Positions 57,213-64,000 of a DNA stretch of 64,000 bases are shown here, one piece after another. Origin of the DNA: Ipomoea triloba (Eukaryota > Streptophyta > Magnoliopsida > Solanales > Convolvulaceae); contig NC_044923.1 in NCBI RefSeq assembly GCF_003576645.1, positions 17,497,150 through 17,561,149 of the forward strand. The letters are read 5' to 3'. The notes under the pieces are model-generated. The model was not told the origin of the DNA and ran no database searches. It saw only the letters and a program-made list of their open reading frames with translations. The translations under genes were made by a program, and so were the position numbers. Numbering within the stretch: position 1 is the first letter of the stretch; every line of letters starts with the position of its first letter.

Positions 57213-58222
57213 CTATACTATATATAAAAGCAATATCCTCCTCTAAAATTTTCCCGGCCAAACGTAGGAGTATTTTAGTAATATGCAAATTATTATTATT
57301 ATTATGATAGAATAATATTAATTATTGGTTGTAATTCATTATTAGTAATTATGGTAATGGTAATTATATGATAGAATTTAATTGTAATTAGTTATTAGTA
57401 ATTATGGTAATTATTAAAAATTGACGTAGTAATTAATAATTTAAAATAGCCAACGTGCAGCAATTGACGTAGTAATTAATAATCTAAAATTGACGTATCT
57501 TTTTTTGACCTATCTTAACATAGTAATTAATTTGTCTGCTATTATGTTATTAGTATTGAGGATTAAAAATTTTATTTAAAATTAATAATTTAATATGATC
57601 AAAAAAAAATTAATAATTTAATATGTTAAGTAATTAATTACTTTCCTTTTGACAAAATTAACAAATTTATAATCGTCACCATTTCTACCTATAAATACAA
57701 AGAATTGTTAATTTTGAAAATCATAATTCTTCAACTTTTGCGCTGTCTGTTTCTTCTTCCCATTCTCGATCTGTGAAATCATATCTTGATTTCTCTCTCA
57801 TTTTCTTCTTCCATCGCATGGTAAATAGAATGGATTGGAGTTGCATCCATTATAATATCGATTACAATATCGATTTTATGATAATAATTATTTGTTGTAG
57901 CACAAGATTGCTTTTGTTTTAATACTTTGACGTTAGTCTCAATGTTTATATACTTCAATTTATGTATATGTATGAAATATTTGTCGAGTATAAACACATG
58001 GCGTTGCTGGAGTTGCTAAACAAGGGTCATCTGGAGCCGGAGAAGAAGATATGCAAATGAGTCGGTGACCACCAGAAGAATTGAGGGGTTTGACCGGTGA
58101 TGTTTTTGAAAACCAATAAAAGAATAGCACACTTTTTAATTGTAAAATTCAATGTTTCCTTAAAACATTTCTGTATTTGATTTTAAAATAATTATTAAAT
58201 TTTATATCAATTTACCTTACGC

Positions 58223-58225
<3 letters not shown>

Positions 58226-58290
<65 letters not shown>
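58226..58290. repeat. (AT)n microsatellite
   Basis: An AT run inside the Helitron. Other simple repeats in the same element are AT followed by TTTA at about 60563-60652 and AT at about 60774-60800. Confidence 0.95.
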
Positions 58291-58296
<6 letters not shown>

Positions 58297-58569
58297 GCCT
58301 TTCCTCCTCATTTTCTTCTTCAAATTTATATCAATTTACCTTACGCTATTAACTTTTTTATCCTTTTTATTAATACCTAATAATAATTACCATAAATACT
58401 TATTAATAAATGTAAGTTTATATTAGATAATTATATTAATTATTAATTATTAAAGAAAATATAATTTAATTATTATATTAATTATTAATTATTAAAGAAA
58501 ATATAATTTAATTATACTATGGAAACAATATTTTTAATAATTTCAACTTAATAATATTATATCTAAGAT

Positions 58570-58742
58570 TACCTAAAAAAACGGAGGTAATCACATTACC
58601 TTGAAACATTACTGCCACATCAGCTTTGATGTAATATAACATTACCAGGTAATCTCATAACCTGAACCAAACAAGGTAATATAACATTACCAGACTCATA
58701 TTACCTTGGTAATCTCAAATACCCTGAACCAAACGCCCCCTA
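58570..58742. mobile_element. MITE fragment
   Basis: It carries repeated GGTAATNTAACATTACCAG segments and ends CCTGAACCAAACGCCCCC, a terminus seen in common plant MITEs. The matching left terminus is not clear, so the copy is probably incomplete. Confidence 0.5.
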
Positions 58743-59142
58743 CTCCCATCACCTACTCCCATGTGATTTTTATGATTATTTTATGATTATCTATATACGT
58801 ATTTTTATACTTAAGTATAATATTATTGGCACAAAATAAATTATTCTTATTTATATATTAACATAATTGTCTAATATTCTTATTTTATATTTAAGGTATA
58901 ATATTATTAGTACAAAAATAGATTATCATTCCCTTTTTTTGAGTAATTATTATGATATTTTTATGGTTTTTTTTTTATATTTGCTAGTATAAAGTATAAT
59001 TGATTTTTTACTAATATTATATATTTTAGTACTAAATAAATTATTCATGTGTTATAATTGCCTAATAATTATTATGGTAATTCTCATCACCTACTCCCAT
59101 GTGATTTTTATGATTATTTTATGATAATCTATATACATATTT

Positions 59143-59976
59143 GAGTTTATTATCAAAATGGTCCATCGACTATTGCAAAATTACCAATTTGGTCCTCAAC
59201 AATTTTTCTTGACCAATTAAGTCCCTCGACTTTGAAAATTTTAACCAATTTGGTCCTCCGTTTATTTTTCTGTTAAACATCTGTTAAATCAGGACCAAAT
59301 TGGTAATTTTGCTATAGTCAAGGGACCAAATTGGTAAATAATTTTTGAGATAAAATACAAATAAGTCATCGTACTATTTGGAAACAAGCAATTAGGCCAT
59401 CCAACTCAAATAACCCCAAATAAACCATTGAACTCAAAAAAATAAAGCAATTGAGCGACTAAAACCGAAAAAAAAAGAGCAATTAACCCATTTTAAAAAT
59501 TTTCGGTGACAAATTCCGACACCGACGACCATTTCCGGCAACCGGCGGTTTCTGGTCGCCTTCTCCTGGGGAAGGCGACCACTGGAAATGATTGTCGGTG
59601 CCGAAATTTGTCGCCGGAAATTTTTAAAATGGGTTAATTGCTCTTTTTTTTTCCGGTTTTAGTCGCTCAATTGCTTTATTTTTTTGAGTTCAATGGTTTA
59701 TTTGGGGTTATTTGAGTTGGATGACCTAATTACTTGTTCCCAAATAGTACGATGGCTTTATTGTGGTTTATCCCTTAATTTTTCACTTAAATGGTCCTCT
59801 GACTATAGCAAAATTACCAATTTGGTCCTGATTTAACGGATATTAACGGAAAAATAAACGGAGGACTAAATTGGTTAAAATTTTCAAAGTCGAGGGACTT
59901 AATTGGTCAAGAAAAATTGTTGAGGACTAAATTAGTAATTTCGCAATAGTCGAGGGACCATTTTGGTAATAAACTC
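59143..59976. mobile_element. Foldback element with ~125-bp inverted ends (outer)
   Basis: The ends GAGTTTATTATCAAAATGG and its inverse extend inward about 125 bp with few mismatches. The flanks TACATATTT (59134-59142 and 59977-59985) are a perfect 9-bp duplication, indicating Mutator-type insertion. It carries no genes and hosts the smaller element at 59347-59774. Confidence 0.88.
59347..59774. mobile_element. Foldback element nested in the outer one (inner)
   Basis: An almost complete palindrome of 428 bp. The arms run from GAGATAAAATACAAATAAG inward and meet at a GC-rich centre containing GGTCGCCTTCTCC and its inverse near 59555-59581. The flanks ATAATTTTT and TTAATTTTT agree at 8 of 9 positions. 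It lies near the middle of the outer element. Confidence 0.85.
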
Positions 59977-60558
59977 TACATATTTTTATACTTAAGTATA
60001 ATATTATTGGCACAAAATAAATTATAGTTATCTTTTTCTTTAGGTGCAAATACTTAACTTAATAATTAAATAGTAATATAATTGCCTAATTTTTATTTAT
60101 TGTAATCATTATGGTAATTCTCATTCCCTTCTTCCGTGTAATTACTTAAGTAATATATATATAAAAGTATAATATTATTATAATTATAACTAAAGAATAA
60201 TTGAATAATTTTTTCGACATTAATGTACTATAATTATTCAACCTTTATTTTAATATATAATTTTCCGAATATAATTTGTATCTAATTGATTTTGAGACTA
60301 ATATATATATCATTACATTTCAAGATTTTTTTTACATTACCATAATTCATCATTTTTCATTGTATCTCTTGCTTTCTTCAGCCACATAATAAAACTCTAC
60401 CTATATTGGTTCTTACTTTCGTTTTACTCAATGAAATAAATGCCTAATGTACTGCTTAGACAATTAGGATACGATTGATTCGATTGTACGGGGTGTTAGG
60501 GTTAAAAGATTGAGATAATTTTTTTTTTGTTTTGTCGAAAACAATTTTAATAAGTTGC

Positions 60559-60650
<92 letters not shown>

Positions 60651-60770
60651 TTTCATTGGACTTTTTATTTATTTATTTATTGTATTTTATTTATTTATTT
60701 ACTTAGATTAGATGACTAAAATAATAGCAATGATTATCTTTTACATGTATCTATATTAAATGACATGTAT

Positions 60771-60804
<34 letters not shown>

Positions 60805-61319
60805 GACTATGCATATTACTAGCATATTTTATGTATGTGTAATTTGCATAATTATGTTTATATTCTAGGCACATTTGATTTATTTAAAATCAAATGTTTT
60901 AAAATCACGTGTTGTATCTAATAACATAATATTTTATAATATGTTTTTTTGGTAAAATACTGCGACGATCAATATATACAAGCAATTCAATATTACAAGA
61001 GAACAAATATTATATTGAGTGATATTTTTACACTGCTCACATAATAAAATAATTGTACACGTTCAATATTAGAATTTTTTTTATTATCTAATATATAATT
61101 TAAAATATCCGTACATCGCACGGGTAATTGACCAATTATTTGCTTGAATTCAAGCAAGGAATCAAGGATAACATTAGAAAACATAATCGATCCAACCATT
61201 TTCATCATTTGCAATATATAATATTGATGTTATAATTTATATAATTATATATCAATCTAAATATTCTTAAAACATTATAACAAAATTCATTCCGTGCAAC
61301 GCACGGGCGAAAATACTAG

Positions 61320-62408
61320 TAATAATAATAATCTATAAACCAACAATTCAGAAAAAAAAAAAAAAAACACCACATCAACTCTAATTTATACATAGATGTC
61401 AACTGATAACCAATAATTGGGGGCCTTGTGCGGTCCCCCTAGCTAGACATGGCTGGGGCTTGCCCTGCCCACAATCCTTCAACTTTCAAATTTTTAATCT
61501 AACACTGGTCCTAACTTTGTCCTTACTTAAACTAATGGAAACACTGGTTAAATTTGAAAATTGAAGAATAATAGTTTATGACTTAGCAGGGCAATACCAC
61601 TATACTTAGAGGACCACAGTCATGGCCATCTTTTAGAGTTTTGTGACTCCGCTCTTGTAAATAAATGATGTCATATCAAAAGTATAAGTAAAATTTTTAA
61701 AACCAATATCTTAAAATATATGACTTTTATTTATATATTATTTCTCAATATAAAGAGTATGTCAGATTTTGAACGATTTTGCGATAATCATGCTCAATTA
61801 ATTAGGAGAGAGAAGTGAAAATTGAATTATTGCAACTTTGGTAATCAAAGAAATTTGGGGGAAAGTTGTAAAATTAATGGAAGGAAGAATCTTGCCCTCT
61901 TTAATGGTGGCGCATGATTTGGAGAAAAAGCTGATAAATTTTAGGCAAGATAGAAAGAGTCGTGAAGGAATGTATGTTTAGTTGCAATTTTTTTAAAAAA
62001 AAAATTCTTAAGCACTGCAATTAAGTCAAAAATAGATTTGGACGCTCTAAAATTGAGACCTTGTGCTGTTAGACATTATACACGGGCCAAAAATCAGTCA
62101 TGCTATAGCTGATATTAACTCGAAAAAAATATTATATTTTTGTTAAAATGTATAACATTTTAAAGATTTGTCTTTTGTAAATTTTTGTGTATAATCATAA
62201 TTTACTCTCTTTTTTCCGACACGTTTGGAGGAAACTGAAAGGTGGGTGCAAGGTATTTTCCAGCCACCTAAAATTGGCACTACACAATAAAATCCCAAAT
62301 CCCATTCTTTCTCGTACACACGCCAACATTATCCCCTTAACCCAACAAAACTCTCTTCTTCCTCCCTGTCTGAATTATTAGCTCTCCTCAAAAAACTAAC
62401 TAAACATC
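61320..62408. other. Intergenic stretch upstream of the small gene
   Basis: It starts with the resumed AAT run and a fragment of the local repeat (AACTCTAATTTATACATAGATGTC, matching 28187). The rest is AT-rich. The last ~100 bp before 62409 are C-rich with TTCTTCCTCC tracts, as in a plant leader. No promoter element can be assigned with confidence. Confidence 0.4.
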
Positions 62409-62648
62409 ATGGCCAAGAATCCTTCTTACGAGACATCATGGGCAGATCAATGGGTCCCAGAGCCTCTTTATGAACACAAGAGGAATAGCAATCAATCGCC
62501 GCCGTCCAAATTCTCCGGCAAGATGGGTGAAACATTCGATAAAACTAAGGTTGTCGCTTCCACCGGTGTGAAGAAAGTCAAGGCCGGAGCTTCTGCGGGT
62601 TTCCACTGGATCAAAGACAAGTATCACAAGACTTCTCAGAAGCACTAG
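62409..62648 (+). CDS. Small basic protein of unknown function (79 aa)
   Basis: A single open exon of 79 codons, starting at an ATG in good context (CATCATGGCC) and ending in TAG. The N-terminal part has SWADQWVPEPLYEH; the C-terminal part is lysine-rich, with VKKVKAGASAGFHWIKDKYHK. The layout (Trp-rich start, KVKxGxSxGxxWIKxKY end) matches a family of short plant proteins I remember as uncharacterised. No signal peptide or membrane segment; the C-terminal half could be an amphipathic helix. Codon use and GC content are well above the flanks, which supports a real gene. The function is unknown, and I do not propose one. Confidence 0.75.
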   Translation: MAKNPSYETSWADQWVPEPLYEHKRNSNQSPPSKFSGKMGETFDKTKVVASTGVKKVKAGASAGFHWIKDKYHKTSQKH

Positions 62649-63012
62649 GTTATATTGTTACATATGTTTATTTATTCATAGTATTCTTGGTTACTGATTC
62701 TTGTATACTAAAATGTTATGAGTATGACTATTGTCAACACTATTTCAATTGAGTTTGTTGTGCGTGACCTTCTTAATACAATTTACGTCTCTTATATAGT
62801 TTATGAATTATTAGACACAAATTACTCCACATAACATAATGGACTAGGGAAGTCAAGTGTTCATCGATGGAGAAGATGATGATGTATGAAGGGAGACGGG
62901 AGAAAGGACCCCATGTTTATAGTACTTTTAGGTCAAACAAAATGGAGAATAAGTGAATGAAAATGTCCAAAACTTCCGTCCACCAACATGTCTAGCCAAG
63001 CCATCAAACATT
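62649..63012. other. 3' flank of the small gene
   Basis: An AT-rich 3' region with several AATAAA-like contexts. No further gene was recognised. Confidence 0.4.
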
Positions 63013-63512
63013 CGGTCATTATACGGTGGACCATGGTCCATAATGCATTGTGGACCATGGTTACAAAACGTCGCCGTTTCATTAAGTAAAAGAAATGGTT
63101 GCCGTAAATCTTAATGGAGCTCCGTAAATTATACTATAGTTCATCTCAAAAGATACTGTCTTACATTTATTTTTATATTATCAAATTAAATTGTAGTTAT
63201 ATCGAAATGATATTGTAGTTGTGTTGAAAGGAAACTGCAGTGTATTATAAAAGAAACTGTAGTTGTGTTAAAAGAAAACTGAATAACAGTTTCACATATT
63301 TGAGTGTATAATGCCGAATGAAACTGCAGTTATATCAAAAAGGAACTACAATGTTGAAAGGTAACTGCAGTTGTGTTGAAAGATAACTACAGTGTATATA
63401 AACTGAAAGTTAACGGTGCAGAACGAAAGCCGTTTTAACCGTTTGTTTTCATTAATCAAAACAACGTCGTTTTGATGCATGCATGCATGGTCCACACAAA
63501 AACCAGTGCTAA
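63013..63512. mobile_element. Mutator-like MITE (about 500 bp)
   Basis: The left end CGGTCATTATACGGTGGACC with CCATAATGCATTGTGGACC, an AACGTCGCCGTTTC box, a GAAACTGCAGTG-rich interior, and a right box AACAACGTCGTTTTG before GGTCCACACAAAAACCAGTGC. It is a full-length relative of 40192-40706. No matching 9-bp flanks were seen, and the sequence past its right end is shared with the other copy. Confidence 0.8.
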
Positions 63513-63546
63513 ATTTCATATTAGTCCAATCAAGTTATTGGGTTAA

Positions 63547-63718
63547 AAGCCAAGTATCTTGTGCTCAGATGACAGAATAATGGTTCTATCATATGAGTGG
63601 TCATGAGTTTGAATCTCAGTGGAGGTGATACATTCTTTGTGCTCAAAGGTTGAGAAACTATATTTGAACTTTAGACTACAATCTAACAGAGTTAGTTGTA
63701 TTTAAAAAAAAAAAAAAA
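63547..63718 (+). mobile_element. Complete tRNA-derived SINE with target duplication
   Basis: It begins AAGCCAAGTATCTTGTGCTCAG, has an A-box-like CAGATGACAGAATAATGG and a B-box-like GTCATGAGTTTGAATCTC, and ends in a long A tail. AAGTTATTGGGTTAA flanks it at 63532-63546 and 63719-63733 (15 bp; the first A may belong to the tail). Length about 172 bp. Confidence 0.85.
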
Positions 63719-63733
63719 AAGTTATTGGGTTAA

Positions 63734-64000
63734 TCGGTTTTGGACTATTTGATATGATTTTTATCTTCTGTTAACTTTTTCGATCGTATCGAGATTGTTT
63801 ATCATACTACGATTGACATTTCTATACTCAACAACTAGAATAGAAGCTTTGGCATCTATGTGGTCTCCGAGCCTGGAAACTTCTATAGGAAATCGAAAGC
63901 ACATACGTACCGTAAAGATTGGTGTGCTACGCTAACAATAATATTCTGTAGGAGATCACACGTGAAACCAATTACAGATCACCAATTAGAACAGTATTGT
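63734..64000. other. Window edge, no feature recognised
   Basis: Moderately AT-rich sequence with no open frame or repeat that I can name. Confidence 0.4.

Larger units (their letters stand above)
57212..61319 (+). mobile_element. Helitron with exact termini (4.1 kb)
   Basis: It starts TCTATACTATATATAAAAGC, a typical plant Helitron 5' end, and finishes with the perfect hairpin CCGTGC-AAC-GCACGG (61292-61306), a 9-nt spacer and CTAG at 61316-61319. It is inserted between A and T inside an AAT run that resumes at 61320, as Helitrons require. No helicase coding remains are visible, so it is non-autonomous. It contains a short leader-like segment (57660-57830), a nested inverted-repeat pair at 59143-59976, a MITE scrap and several AT/TTTA runs. 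A second eroded terminus-like hairpin lies near 61108-61124. Confidence 0.85.

Overview
The window is nuclear DNA of a flowering plant. Evidence: GT-AG introns with AT-rich interiors, dense plant transposon families, a plant matrix metalloproteinase and a TIR-NB-LRR (TNL) immune receptor. TNLs are a dicot gene class, so a dicot is very likely; the species cannot be settled from the sequence alone.

Only three genes look like ordinary host genes: an intronless matrix metalloproteinase (24067-25185, minus), a five-exon TNL receptor (44814-53604, plus) and a small conserved-looking protein of unknown function (62409-62648, plus). Almost everything else is transposable elements, many nested.

Region by region. 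1-3516: AT repeats, a GC-rich repeat block, a Ty3 gag scrap and short reiterated motifs. 3517-4672: two short Mutator-like elements, each with a perfect 9-bp target duplication. 4831-18349: a 13.5-kb Mutator-like element, the most notable object here. It has its own 9-bp target duplication, a FAR1-type transposase gene running inward from its right end, a Ulp1-type protease gene running inward from its left end, and large tandem arrays inside the protease introns. 18350-24066: MITEs, SINE pieces and a probable LTR. 24067-25185: the metalloproteinase. 25186-29750: repeats. 29748-36757: a 5'-truncated LINE broken by a 2.9-kb solo LTR and a 311-bp Copia-derived insertion. 37400-44432: local repeats, Copia, SINE, LINE and Helitron remains. 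44814-53604: the TNL. 53813-56700: copied repeat blocks. 57212-61319: a Helitron with exact ends that contains a foldback element inside another. 62409-62648: the small gene. 63013-63718: a Mutator-like MITE and a SINE.

Two large near-identical direct duplications (15765-18256 and 44898-47752) are each associated with a single N and look more like assembly joins than biology. Exon models were read by eye from splice consensus and frame agreement; no similarity search was possible.
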